DNA from: Protostelium mycophagum
Lineage: Eukaryota > Evosea > Variosea > Protosteliida > Protosteliaceae
Direction: 5' to 3'
DNA length: 45,801 nt
Assembly (NCBI GenBank): GCA_002081555.1
Contig: MZNV01001346.1
Coordinates: 1-45,801 of the forward strand
Part shown: positions 1-10,362 of the stretch, piece by piece
Layout: each line of letters opens with the position of its first letter
How positions within the stretch are numbered: position 1 is the stretch's first letter
Made by a program: the position numbers and the translations under genes
Notes under the pieces: model-generated
Databases searched by the model: none
Told to the model about the DNA's origin: nothing
Seen by the model: only the letters and a program-made list of their open reading frames with translations

Positions 1-157
1 CCTGCACTGCCTGTCCAATCGTTCTGCAGGGGGTTGTGGATACCTCCCCACACGTGGATGTATTAGTGAAGAGACTAGTTGAATCAGCATAGAATATCGA
101 CTGTCCACTCGAGACGATCGAAACGAACAAGAGGAAGAAGATGGTCCGTGTCTTCAT
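1..157 (-). CDS. 5' part of a secreted or membrane protein, paralogue of the gene at 23646
   Basis: Read on the minus strand from the ATG at 157, this gives a signal peptide (KTRTIFFLLFVSIVSSG) followed by a short mature start. The pattern is CG-x5-TPCRTIGQAV. The protein at 23646 starts in the same way: a signal peptide, a YIDSE-like strand, then CGTSTVPCKSF. I therefore read this as a second member of the same family, cut by the window edge. An in-frame ATG at 199 would add 14 charged residues before the hydrophobic core, so 157 is the better start. Only about 52 codons are visible and no intron is seen in them. The function is unknown; a cell-surface role is inferred from the paralogue. 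Confidence 0.6.
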   Translation of the reverse strand, partial: MKTRTIFFLLFVSIVSSGQSIFYADSTSLFTNTSTCGEVSTTPCRTIGQAVQ

Positions 158-254
158 CTTCTTTTGTTTGAGCGTGAAAATTCGTTTTCTGTCATTCATC
201 AGGTTTCGTTTTATTCAAATAAGTACCCAGTTTTTTGGATTTTTTTGGTTGTAG

Positions 255-461
255 ATGGCTCTGTACATGAAATGTACATTTTGCGGGTCTGCCGCGTTGT
301 ATAGGGTCACCTCTGGCCATAAAATACATTTAGATTGCTGTTGCATCTGTGCTACGCACCAAAATGACACCGGAAGAAAAGAAGAGACCAAAAAAGACTT
401 AAAAGACCAAGAGAACCAAATACACCACCACAACTTTTTGCCAAGATTTTACCACCAATGA
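255..461 (+). CDS. Small Cys/His-rich hypothetical protein
   Basis: A 68-codon ORF whose first half reads CTFCGSAALYRVTSGHK followed by a CCCICATH cluster. This C-x2-C ... C-C-x-C-x2-H arrangement would suit one small zinc-binding site. The second half is charged (RKEETKKDLKD). The ATG lies directly after GTTGTAG, which acts as a 3' splice site elsewhere in this window, so this may be a second exon with an unseen leader exon. An AATAAA at 522-527 follows, before the next gene at 588, which fits a separate transcript. I do not recognise the family. The ORF is short and could be chance, so confidence is low. Confidence 0.35.
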   Translation: MALYMKCTFCGSAALYRVTSGHKIHLDCCCICATHQNDTGRKEETKKDLKDQENQIHHHNFLPRFYHQ

Positions 462-587
462 AATCTAGAATGAGGGTCAAGATGGAAATGACACTTTTTG
501 TGATTTACACTTACTCATTTGAATAAAACGAACCTGATGTCATTAAATCAAACACGGACACACGACCAACCACAACACCGACACGAC

Positions 588-1430
588 ATGCCAGAAACGT
601 TTAGAGTCAAGATAGTAGAAGCAAAAGACCTCAGAATCGCAGATCCTGATGGTGTGTTTTCCTTTTTCAGATGAGTTTCTCACATAATCAGGTGGTTCTG
701 ACCCATTTGTGATTGTTAAGCTGAAGGGACTTTTAAAGAAGAAGAGAAAGACAAAAGTCGTCAATGTGAGAGTGACGTGGATGTTGCAGTTTCTCACATT
801 CCAAGCACAATTTAAACCCAGTGTGGAATGAAGAGTTTGATTTCGAATCTGCACATCCAAATCACGATGAAGTCGTCATGAAGATTTATGATTATGATAC
901 AGTGGGCACAAATGACTTTTTGGGTGAGTGATGTTTCAGGTACATCATCCTTCATCATACGATATCTGCTTCTGGCTGTCTTTCATCACAATATTTTTTG
1001 CTTCAATAAAAACTCAAGTAATCCGACAGAAACAAAGACTTGACTCTTGTCTAAAAATAGAGAAAACGAACTGAAAATGTTGAAGGAATGGCCAAACTTC
1101 CCATGATCAATTACCTCAATAAGGGTGTGGTAGAGGAGTGGTTGTGAGTCTCTTCTTCCTTAATGATCCTAACCATATCATTCCTTGTGCTTGTACATGC
1201 AAAATGACACATTTCACTTTCACCACAAAATGATTCTACATTTTAATGACTTTTACAGACCCCTCACCGGCAAATGGGGAGCAAAGGCACAAGGAGTCCT
1301 GCACGTCATCTGTGGCTTTGGTAATTCTGATCTCAGCATCAAAGAGATTCCCAAACCACCTCCTGCCAGATCTGCAGAGGAGGTCTACGATGAGATCGCC
1401 GAGAACCGCTACAACATCGCCATTGTGTGA
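588..1430 (+). CDS. Small C2-domain protein (170 aa, 5 exons)
   Basis: Exons 588-651, 692-765, 806-927, 1063-1143 and 1259-1430 join in phase to 171 codons. The protein is essentially one C2 domain: PETFRVKIVEAKDLRIADP, then SDPFVIVKL, KTKVV, HNLNPVWNEEFDF, VVMKIYDYD and DDFLGE-type strands, then a WLPLTGKWG strand typical of the last beta strands. Asp residues in the DPDGGSDPF loop and the YDYD loop are in positions where C2 domains bind calcium, so calcium-dependent membrane or protein binding is likely (family knowledge). It has no other domain and no membrane segment. The first two introns are each 40 nt. The third (928-1062) uses a GTGATG donor, the least certain junction. AATAAA at 1522-1527 may be its poly(A) signal. 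Confidence 0.82.
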
Positions 1431-1683
1431 ATAAATATGGAGTGATGATGTTCTTTCATCTTCTGTTGATCATGTGGTTCTTCTGCCTTGCGGTTGTGTT
1501 GAAATTGGGTTGTGTTCTTTTAATAAAATAAGGATGTACATCATGCGTGTCTTGAGGAACACACCAGATTGAGCAGGATGTGTGCTCCATATATAGAACT
1601 AACAAGGTAAAAGACTTGAGGTTGTCTCTATAGAGACGCCATCTACAACGCTCGAATTCTCAAGAGGGATCCTTTTCGGTGAA

Positions 1684-3586
1684 ATGAAACGGGGGAATGA
1701 TGGTGTCACAAAAGAGAACACAAACAGAGAAGGAGAGATGGCAGAGAGAAGTACGCTAGGTTGGTTTCAGAAACAGACAGAAGTTGACAATCTCGATGTC
1801 AGTCCCAAACAATTGCAGAATCTCGGTTACCTATTGAGCCATAAGAACATCAAGACGAGATGGAGAAGTGTTCCAAGCAATATAAAGGAGGGATATCACC
1901 TTCTGATGATGCAGGTGTGAGATGATAAAATTTCATGAAATTACGTCCTAATCATGGAAAGGTTGTCGGTCCCAGAGGAAACCGTATCGATGACAAAGTA
2001 ATTATTTAGACAATGATCAACGTAGGCCTAAAACATATCAGATCTATAGAAAGAATCAGCGACTTCAACAGCTAGTCCCCAGAGGTCTCTGTTATGTCTT
2101 CAAGATGGAAGGCAAAACACTCAAATTGATCTCGTGTGTGTATCCTACAAGTAAATTCTTTGGTGATGACGATCAAGACGAGGAGGTTCGTGAAATGATT
2201 ATTTCTCAAAAGATTTTATTATAATTTGTTATCTTGACCAAAATTCAGGTTTTTGTTGTAGATGAAGAAGAAGTAAAGAGAGAGGTCCCAGAAGGTAATC
2301 TTTTCAACTTTCAACCCATGATCATCATTGAAATGTTCGATGATGGCTTAAAGACACAGGAACGAGGTTGATCTCGACTGAGAAGGCCAACGGGGAGATG
2401 TTCACCGTCACCATCGCGGGAAGAGAGAGTGATGGCACATGGCTCGTCGTGACGGGTCAGTTTTTAACGTTGTGAAAAAAATTTTAAACATGAGCAGGCA
2501 GTAAGAACAACAAGTTTTTATTTCCCTTTGATCCCCACAGAACTTCGGAAGGAAGGGTGAAGAGCATGATCAAGGTGACGAATTTTCGTGGAAATTTCAG
2601 TGAGCTTTCGCTGAGATTTCAAGGAATATCTGGGGAATAAAGATAGCTACCCACATATAGACATGGCGAAGAACCCCGGGTGGACTTACCAAAATGTTTG
2701 GGTGGAGATGTGCGAATATTTCTTCCTCCATCTACAATCCAAACCAGGTTCGTCATTCCCAGCAATTTTTCCATGACTCGTTGTAGATGAGACCAACAGA
2801 TTCTTTGCCAGACTTTTAGAGGAGAACCTGACCGCCTGCGGTGAATTCGAGAGTTTTATACATCCACACCTTGTGCAACTGCCACAAGGACACAAAGTGG
2901 TCAAATTCTTCGCCCTCACGGGGTATTTAGACAATGGAGAGCCCAAAGTCGTCTCCGGTGGGGAGAGACTCAAAGACTTGGACTGGATACAGGAGACAGG
3001 TGACGTCATCAACGTCTCATTTTTTTTGTGACGTTCTTAGGGTTTGATACGGTGGGACGTAATGAGTTGCCCCCGACAACAGACATCATGAATTTACGCC
3101 GAGAGGTACTAAAATTAGATTCTTCAAGTCAGTTACTCACCCCCCAGGTGTGGGGGAGAAAGGGCTCAGAGGGTCTGGTATTACTGGTATTAGACCCTGA
3201 GACCGGAGAGATATTACGCATGTTTAAGATGAAGACGATCTGGTACGTGGTGTACAGAGGCCTCAGGGAGCGGATCAGAAACTTCACCAGAAGATTCCCA
3301 GAATTGAAAGGCAAAGTCAGTGTTCTATTTTTAGATCTTCTCCCCCCTCTCTAGGGTATTGATACAAGCATAGGAGAGATATGACAAGCTCCGCCAAGAT
3401 TTTTTCGCCACAGTCAGGAAAAAGCTGGAACTGTTCAAGTTGGCAGAGCACAACCGCGAAGAGTGGGCACGTGCCACGGACCGTTTAGCGAAGGCCGTAG
3501 AGGTGGCAGAAGCAAAAGGAGCAGACTACTTCAAAGATATATTCCATTTTCGATATCCAGAACTCATCAGTGACAATGACGAATAA
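1684..3586 (+). CDS. RNA ligase of the T4 Rnl type (480 aa, 10 exons)
   Basis: Exons 1684-1914, 1962-1997, 2054-2185, 2249-2294, 2360-2455, 2498-2574, 2624-2747, 2787-2999, 3041-3315 and 3374-3586 join in phase to 481 codons. The covalent nucleotidyltransferase motifs are in order: motif I EKANGE (Lys about residue 158, the predicted AMP-lysine), the TGSKNNKF segment, motif III ACGEFESF, motif IV EGLVLLV and motif V FKMKTIWYVVYR (K-x-K). These are the hallmarks of ATP-dependent RNA ligases related to T4 Rnl1/Rnl2. The likely reaction is sealing of 5'-phosphate and 3'-OH RNA ends. A charged N-terminal region of about 140 residues and a C-terminal helical region flank the core. No kinase or phosphodiesterase domain is present, so it is not a Trl1/Rnl1-type multidomain repair enzyme. 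The intron before 2787 ends in GTTGTAG. The biological substrate is unknown. Confidence 0.85.
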
Positions 3587-3881
3587 ATGCTTCGACTTGT
3601 AGATTCTTGAACACAAATGGGGTGTAAATTCGGACACGCAAGGATTATGCAGGCATCTACAATCGTGTTCTATTTTTGGAGCCCAAGAGTGTCAATCCCT
3701 GGCAGTTCACACGTTAATTTCACGTTAGCTACCGTACAATCCATCTTATCCTACACATGTTTCTACAGTCCCCCCACATGGAAGAACACGACGATATTTC
3801 ATTGACTTTTCCTATTTTGACATGTGTCTGTCTACAATGAGGGATTTGATTCAAAAAAATAAATCTATTTTTGTGATTTAC
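3587..3881. other. Convergent intergenic space between RNA ligase and RAB23
   Basis: This is 295 bp between the stop of the plus-strand RNA ligase and the stop of the minus-strand RAB23. No credible coding frame is seen. It contains GGGGTGTAAATTCG at 3620-3633, a word also found in the promoter region of the secreted-protein gene at 41014 (near 40937). It also has ATCTACAAT near 3654. Confidence 0.5.
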
Positions 3882-5064
3882 TCAAATAATGCATTTTCCA
3901 AACGTAGATTTTTTCCCTCCAGTCCTGCGCGTTGTGGGGGCTTGGATCTGTACCGTTGGGCTCGTCTTTGTTTCGGGGTTGGTGTTCGCGTTCTCTTTTG
4001 GTTTTTGTGACGATGTACCTGTCTCTAAACCAAGCTTGGCGGTTTTCGGGGGTGCGGATTCTTCGTTGAAGCTTGCTATGACATGTTTCAGCACAATTCG
4101 CTGGTGTTCTTGATGTTTTCAACGCAATAACGGAACATTTGAGATGGTTAGTAGGCCTCCGGAGGCTACAGACGATAGAGAGACACCTTTTAGATCCTCG
4201 ACAGGCCGATTCAACAGGATAAAGATGGCCGTTACAAGAACATCACGATGATGAAGAACTTACCGATGACTCCTGTATCTACTGTTTGCTCTTGATTCTT
4301 CTCGTTTCTGTTTTTGATGTAGTTCTCGGCAAGATAGTCAAACACTGTAAAGCTCAGCAGATGCGAAACCATGTGTTTCTACCAAATATCTAAAAAATAG
4401 AAGTTTTTCGCACCTTCATTAACATTAAATCCTTGCTTTACCGAAGTTCTAAAGAATTTGAGCTTCAGTCTGCTGGCCAACTCTTCGGCTTCATCCCTAG
4501 CAAGTGTCAGTGTCGTTTCATTTTGCATTCATCTCACGTCGTCATCACAGACCGATCTATGAGATCAACCTTGTTCTGAATCAGACACATGGCAATGGAG
4601 CCACATTCAGCCTCTATCTTGTTCTTCCACTTCTCAACAGTATCGAAGGAGTCTCTGTCTGTTGTGGAAAAAGCCACGACCGCGGCTCCCGCACCTTTCA
4701 TTTATTAACATTATCGATGAGCGTAATTATCACTACCTCTGTAGTAAGTCCTGGTTACTGCATCAAACTCTTCTTGTCCTAAAGCCTTCAGATCATAACC
4801 TGAAAGAAGGCCGTACCTGCAGTATCCCAGACCATCATCGTCACATTTTCGCCGATAGATTTCACATACTGTTGTTTTTCTAGGAAATCAACACCAATCG
4901 TCTTCTTATATTGGTCTGTGAATTGTCCTTTGCAGAACTTGCGGATGAGACTGGACTTGCCAACTCCACCATTGCCCACCACCAACACCTTAACAGCCGC
5001 TATAAATTATGAGAAATCAAATCTATAAGCTCTTAAGCTCACTCTCGAAGTCTTCTTCTTGCAT
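3882..5064 (-). CDS. RAB23: RAB23-like small GTPase (269 aa, 8 exons)
   Basis: Minus-strand exons 5064-5043, 4999-4817, 4778-4737, 4694-4553, 4496-4414, 4344-4264, 4186-4124 and 4075-3882 join in phase to 270 codons. GTPase motifs are GNGGVGKS (P-loop), switch II DTAGQEEF, QNKVDL (NKxD) and TSVK. The block YKKTIGVDFLEKQ, the FSTTDRDSF segment and NVNEVFDYLAENY are specific to RAB23 among Rabs. The long Ser/Thr/Lys-rich tail ending RRTGGKKSTFGKCII resembles the basic RAB23 tail. RAB23 works at endosomes and in ciliary and Hedgehog trafficking in animals; the role here is unknown. The last Cys sits third from the end (CII), so it is not a standard CaaX or CC prenylation signal. Exons 7 and 8 are the least certain. 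Confidence 0.9.
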
Positions 5065-5412
5065 CTCGCGCCCTTTTTTGCTGTCCGCAAATAGAGTTTG
5101 GGTCAATTTCCATCATACGTAAGTGACTATCTACCACAAACAATATTTAGATATTTTATTACTTCAATATTTTAAACCCAATAAAAAACAAGATAATGCC
5201 ATAGACATAAAGGCTCCCAATGTCTAAATTCAATGAGACTCGGAGTGCTGGTCCTCGTCAGCAGATAACAATGTGGAGGAGAACAGCTTAGCATCTACAA
5301 CACTTCCCTCTTCGCGAGATATCGGCACACGATCGCATCATAACGAAGAAGAAGCAGAGCTCTCCTTCAGTTGGACCTTTCTTTTTGAGGAGTTTGTTTA
5401 TTCATCCCGAAA
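5065..5412. promoter_or_regulatory. Divergent promoter region, RAB23 / two-TM glycoprotein
   Basis: A 348-bp non-coding gap between the divergent starts of RAB23 (minus) and the membrane protein at 5413 (plus). It must hold both promoters. It contains one ATCTACAAC at 5293-5301 and an A/T-rich stretch around 5140-5200. No TATA-like or other defined element can be assigned with confidence. Confidence 0.4.
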
Positions 5413-6434
5413 ATGAAGCCATCGACACGATTGTTGCTGGTCAAAACAGTCAAAGGTGACTAAATTTCTGTCACCTCTTTAACCTAACATGTTGACGTAG
5501 TGTTGATCATAATGACTGCAATGATCAGTTCTCTAATTTTGGTTTTGTGCAATCTCATCTTACCCGTATATCTACGTGCCAATGCTTTTGGAGCAGGACA
5601 ACAAGGAAGAGCTGTGCCGAATAATCAAGTGGGTGTGATTGTATTTTGGTGAAAATGAACGAATCTCTAATTCCGCACAGTTCATCGCCAATTTGACGAA
5701 TGAGGTGACTATCATCTGTTCAGTTTCAGCGACTGATGTTATTCAAGGTAGATTGGTTCCACTGGGATCAGATTCACAAAACAGATAGTCTTCAAGTATG
5801 CGTTGGAAATTATTCAGCACCATATAATGTATCCTGGTGGTGAGTCTAATTGACGATTTCGAAAACTGTTTTCGTCAATTTCTGAGATGATTGTGACGGT
5901 ATCCAGGCAGCCCATTCCATTCGGCTATCTCTCTGATACGGATGTGGACCAAATGAGGCCCATTCCCATGAATGGATCGTGCACACCACAGCTCAAGAGC
6001 TGCAGGGGAACGATTTATTTTGGTTTAAATTTCACAACATCACCTGGAAAAGATGTGAGAATGTTGTGACGAAGATTTTCAGGAAACATTTCGAGGATCA
6101 AAAAATGACCATTTCATCTCAAATGACCATTTCATCTCACATGACCTGATCCATCATCAGATCGCAGAGGTCCCGATCCAACTCATATTAACAAACATCA
6201 CTCTAACTGATCAACATCTCTGTACCCTACCTTTGTTAATACCAGCTAGCAGAGTCAGACCTTTCTGTTTCATTTTGTTGGCGTGTTCTTTCGCGCTCAT
6301 TACATTGGCCACCGTGATCATCTCTTGGCTCTGGTCCGCATTAGACACATCAATAGGTATCGTCTTCTTTTCGTATGTGTGCGAGAAAGTTTTATTTTGC
6401 ATCTGCAGTGAAACTCACAAAATTGAAAGAATAA
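5413..6434 (+). CDS. Two-TM glycoprotein of unknown function (218 aa, 7 exons)
   Basis: Exons 5413-5455, 5501-5628, 5681-5704, 5748-5839, 5907-6054, 6161-6356 and 6409-6434 close in phase at 219 codons. An N-terminal hydrophobic segment (LIIMTAMISSLILVLCNLIL) and a second near the C-terminus (FCFILLACSFALITLATVII) flank a loop of about 130 residues. The loop holds six N-glycosylation sequons (NLT, NYS, NVS, NGS, NFT, NIT) and several cysteines, so it is predicted to face the outside or the lumen. A short basic tail (VKLTKLKE) follows. AATAAA overlaps the stop. I do not recognise the family. The intron 6055-6160 carries an 18-bp unit repeated exactly (6103-6120 and 6121-6138). If that intron were not removed, the protein would stop at 6069 without the second TM segment. 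Confidence 0.6.
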
Positions 6435-7117
6435 AAAAGTCATGTCCACTTCATAAAAGATCAATCTACATTGTTGTAAAACAAACTCCCGTTTCAAAGA
6501 AATAAGAGCTTCAAAACCTTTATGCTTGTACCATGACTTGCATCATGATCAATCGATTGCATCACATTGAGATATCGCAGCTGATCTGAGGCCCCCAACA
6601 ACACCAACGATGACAGAGTCAAGTCCCCTCTTAAGGAATGAGAAACAAGAAGAGGACTGAAAGTAATAAGATTTTACGCAAAGATAAATATTTGAGATCA
6701 TCTACAACGACACATTTTTATTTGCTCCCCGCTTCCCGCCCGGTTGCAGATCCCCTCACCTCCTATGAACACGTTAATTACCGAGATTTTTCACGTGGTG
6801 CGGGGAATATAACCAAACTCTGCAATATATTGAATGCGAAAAGTCAACGATTGGCGTGAACAGCAAAGCTCCCATCAGCATTTTCTCGTCGCCTTGACAA
6901 CCACTGACATCTTCAATATTGGCGTTCCGCAACCCTCCACATAAACCGAGATCTTTCACGTGGTGCGGGGAATATAACCAAACTCTGCAATATATTGAAT
7001 GCGAAAAGTCAACGATTGGCATGAACAGAAAGCTCCCATCAGCATTTTCTCGTCGCCTTGACAACCACTGACATCTTCAATATTGGCGTTCCGCAACCCT
7101 CCACATAAAAGTGCAGA
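6435..7117. other. Long gap without a confident gene
   Basis: 683 bp follow the two-TM gene. The main structure is the 165-bp tandem duplication described separately. On the minus strand, open frames at about 6640-6530 and 6402-6211 look protein-like. The second is antisense to the TM exon of the plus-strand gene, so I do not call them. ATCTACAAC occurs at 6700-6708. Confidence 0.4.
6781..7109. repeat. Direct tandem duplication, unit 165 bp
   Basis: Copy 1 starts at 6781 (CCGAGATTTTTCACGTGGTG) and copy 2 at 6946 (CCGAGATCTTTCACGTGGTG). Both run on to CCTCCACATAAA. By eye the copies differ at only about three positions, including one small indel (CAGCAAAGC versus CAGAAAGC), so the duplication is recent. 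It lies just before the gene at 7118. The unit length is a multiple of three, but the indel breaks any shared reading frame, so I do not call it coding. Confidence 0.9.
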
Positions 7118-7668
7118 AATGCCAGCGAAGAATGAGCTAAGGCCTTGAAGTTCTTAAGAACTTGTCAGACTCCGGGCGGTTTCCAAGCTCTCCACTCAAA
7201 GAGAAAAGGTACGCAAGACAAGCAAGCCTTTCTCAAAACTATCGACACAAACTCATCAGAGACTATGCTCGGAATCGTGCCAATGAGAAGTGCATTACAG
7301 CCTTATCCACCAGACGGAGACAACTTTTGGAGAAGAAGAGCGCCATCGTTGGGGCCTGAAGCACTCCCTTCAATATCATCCAGCTCACCCTCCACATCGA
7401 GATTTCCAGACATCAAGACGAGTTACTCTTGCGCAGTCACACCAAACACCAGCCCACCCACTACCAGAAGACACAGCCATACTAGCTCTGTATCTTGTCG
7501 AGAATTGGTCACTCCTCGATTCCCCAGATCAAATCCGCCATCACCGACCAAAACAATCTGGGAGATCAACTTTCCGTACAGAGATCTTTAGAAGTACGTG
7601 TAAATAGCACAAGGAATGGATCAGTCAGACACATTGAACAGACGCATGGACGATTAAGGCTTGAATAA
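7118..7668 (+). CDS. Hypothetical basic helical protein, exon structure unresolved
   Basis: One frame looks coding at both ends: LKEKRYARQASLSQNYRHK and RDYARNRANEKCITALSTRR near 7200-7330, and IPQIKSAITDQNNLGDQLSV near 7530-7590, ending at a TAA at 7666-7668 inside AATAAA. Between them the same frame has a TGA (7357) and a TAG (about 7483). In-frame introns of 36 and 81 nt could remove both, but all three frames stay open here and I cannot choose. The start is uncertain: the ATG at 7118 needs an early intron. No family recognised. The content is Arg/Lys/Gln-rich and probably helical. Confidence 0.4.
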
Positions 7669-7757
7669 ATGACGGCTAGAAAAGTTGCACTTGATCCATG
7701 CACAGCCATAAATAATCAATTTATTGCTTTTCCCGCCAAAATTTCTCAACGCAGTCA

Positions 7758-10362
7758 TCACAATTCAATCTCGGTGATCTCTTCCTTTAGATTCGGCAAC
7801 TTCAGTGTTGATTGACTCACGACGCTCCCTCTGAAGTGAAGAGTTCTGAGGCGACTGCTGCGTTCCCTCTTGATTTCACCGCTCAGCCTCAAATCCGTAT
7901 CTCTCTTCAATTTCAACTTGAAAACGTCAGAAAATTCTGTATCTATTTCGAGAAACTTCACCTCTTTTTCTATAAAGTCCTGTTTGATAATTTCCTTTTT
8001 GATGTCTTGTGGTACTTCCGGGATGATCAGCTGTCATATGTCAGTTTGACACGTGTCAGTCGTTTTTTATTACCCTGATCAAAAGTTTGATGCCAATCTG
8101 GATGTGCTCCAAGACCACTACAATACCAATCACAGTGAAAGAATGATTCAAGGAAATGGTTGGTAAGACATTGTTGCTGTACCCAATCATGAGGCAGTTC
8201 GTGATGATACCAGCAAATGACATGAAATCCAAGATATAGAACCAAACCCCTGAGTAGTGTCAGTCGGTGTTTGTCTATATTTAAAAATGCTTACCAATAC
8301 TCTTAGCTCCACGATAGTTTGGTCTGTTGAATAATTTTCCCAGCAACTGGGTCGAATATATCTTGATATTCAGGAAGATACTGACTGCCACTAGTAGAGG
8401 TGCTGCTGGAAGCGCGGACGAGAATAAAACGATGAATCCAAATTGGATAACAATTTGCATGAATTTCGGAATGTTTCCCTGATCAGTGACAAGACTGCTA
8501 CAGTTAATCGTAAAGATCTCCAGGATTACACTTACTTCGCCTCGTTCTCCCATGTGGGAAGTTCTGGGCCCACCCTTACTCCCAAATTGGCCCACCTCCC
8601 TTGTAACCATGGTAAAATAGCAGACTTAAACTGATTCATGAATATGTCGATGACTATGATCACACCAAGCTGAATGGTCAGTTCGTCCAGGCATCCACTT
8701 GAGTTCTCAGAAGCACCGAGAGTGCATCTGTCTGTAAGTTTTTCGACACCAAAGAGCACCGCCGTGTTCTTGAAGAAAGCGGTGTAGTACAGAGAAGTGT
8801 ATGAATTGACAAATTGAAAGAGGAATTGTTTGATGATCATCCAGTTGTCGAAGGAGTTTTGCGTTCGGTGGTTCTCTGCGAAATCTCAGTGGAATTTCGA
8901 AAGAAATTCGAGTGAATTACCCCAGATAGTCAGCTTCCGAGCAAACCAAGTGTAGGCTTGATTGAGAATGATGATGGTCAAGGCATTGATGAAACCTCCG
9001 AAATACACACCGAAAGTCCCAATGCTAGACTGCTGCAGCGTGATCCTTCAACAGTATTCAGAATATTTACAAAGATGAGAAACTGACCTGAGGCACACCG
9101 CAGCGGTGGTCACTCCAATAACGATGAAAACCATGATAATCACCGGTATGAATGATACGATCAGCCTCATCAACCTCTCTTTCCAGGAGAAGAAGCGGTT
9201 GCGAATAGTTTTGCCTCTCTCACCGGGTGTCCAATCTATCCAGACACCATCTATCTCTATCCCATCCTTATCTTTTCCTTTATAGGATGGCCTGCTCTTC
9301 TCAACATGAAAACCAAAAACAATCTGAAAAACAAAGCGGAAATCAATCTTGTCACGGACAATATATGATAAATCACCTCTCAATCTCTTTGACTTCAAAG
9401 TTCATCATATTCCATTGAAATCGTAGTCTTGATGTCTTTCGTCGCCAGAAGCTGATGTAAAATGTCGCCCACAGTGGAATAAATAATGAATAAATCACGT
9501 TTGGGACCTGACTATTTGCGATTTTACTGTGCACCAATCAGTTTTTTTGATGTTTTATAAGAGATAGGAAGCTTCTAAATAAATTGATTTCCACCATCAC
9601 GAACAGAAAATATCAAGTTAACACTAACCTATATATAAAGACAGGAGCACCAAGAACACCGGCCAAGAGCATGTATAGCAATGTGTAATAGAGGAACGCG
9701 AAATAAAATCCAATTGACTCTCCAAAGTAGTTTCGAATTTCCATCAGCGGCTGCCCTTTGAAAAGAAGAGACCTGATCCACGTTTGTTTGAGGTGTTCAC
9801 GAGCTTCGTTGCAGTGTCGCGGAAAATATTTGTGGATGATGCCAGTTTCGAGGGCATCTTCAAGGTCTAATGAAGTGAGAAAGAAGATAAGATAATTCTG
9901 TCCGCACACCTACTCCTGCGCAACCATAAACTCCGGAGGTTGTGATTAATCTATGTATGATCCTCTGTCTCATTGAAGAATTAAATAGGTAACGGGTCTC
10001 GCCAGGATGGTAATCACCCTCACCACAAGGTTTAAAGAATTGTTTCTGTGTCCTCTCAAAGGCTTCATATCCGCCTCCATGTTGATCCTTCACTGGCATC
10101 AAAATCCCTCAAAATGGATCAGGCGTTGTTACCTTGATTGGTAGTTCCATCTTCATGTCTTGGGCTGCCTTCTCGATCAATTCGTCTTCCGCGTCAATGA
10201 GTAAATAATAATAACGCGCATCGCCCACTGATGACAACAAAAGAACCTCTAAACCTGAGATCGTCAGTCCATGTTCTGCGCGATGATATCTCACCAGATT
10301 CTTGCCGGTTTATAGTCTTGTCTCGGCATCACGCCTCTGCCTGGAAGGGTGAAGCCCTTCAT
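7758..10362 (-). CDS. Anoctamin (TMEM16 family) membrane protein
   Basis: A multi-exon minus-strand gene. N-terminal region: EHGLTISGLE ... LIDAEDELIEKAAQDMKME, then RYLFNSSMRQRIIHRLITTS, the anoctamin dimerisation-domain motif. Then come IRNYFGESIGFYFAFLYYTL (TM1 region), WKERLMRLIVSFIPVIIMVF, VNSYTSLYYTAFFKN, CLDELTIQLGVIIVIDIFMN, VIQFGFIVLFSSALPAAPL and a charged C-terminus ending EEITEIEL. Anoctamins are Ca2+-activated scramblases or chloride channels, or ER-plasma membrane tethers as in yeast Ist2. The acidic residues that bind Ca2+ in TM6-TM8 of mammalian TMEM16A appear replaced here (see findings). The first exon is inferred (ATG at 10362 and a 32-nt intron), and not every junction was fixed. 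It converges with the gene ending at 7668. Confidence 0.88.

Noticed and set aside
3822-4113. Plus-strand ORFs with hydrophobic stretches (3822-4010 and 3889-4113)
   Set aside because: They are antisense to the last RAB23 exon. The minus-strand reading joins in phase with RAB23 and resembles its basic tail.
6211-6402. Minus-strand ORF with a protein-like hydrophilic sequence
   Set aside because: It is antisense to the TM exon of the two-TM gene, where phases close and glycosylation sites support the plus strand. It remains the weaker reading.
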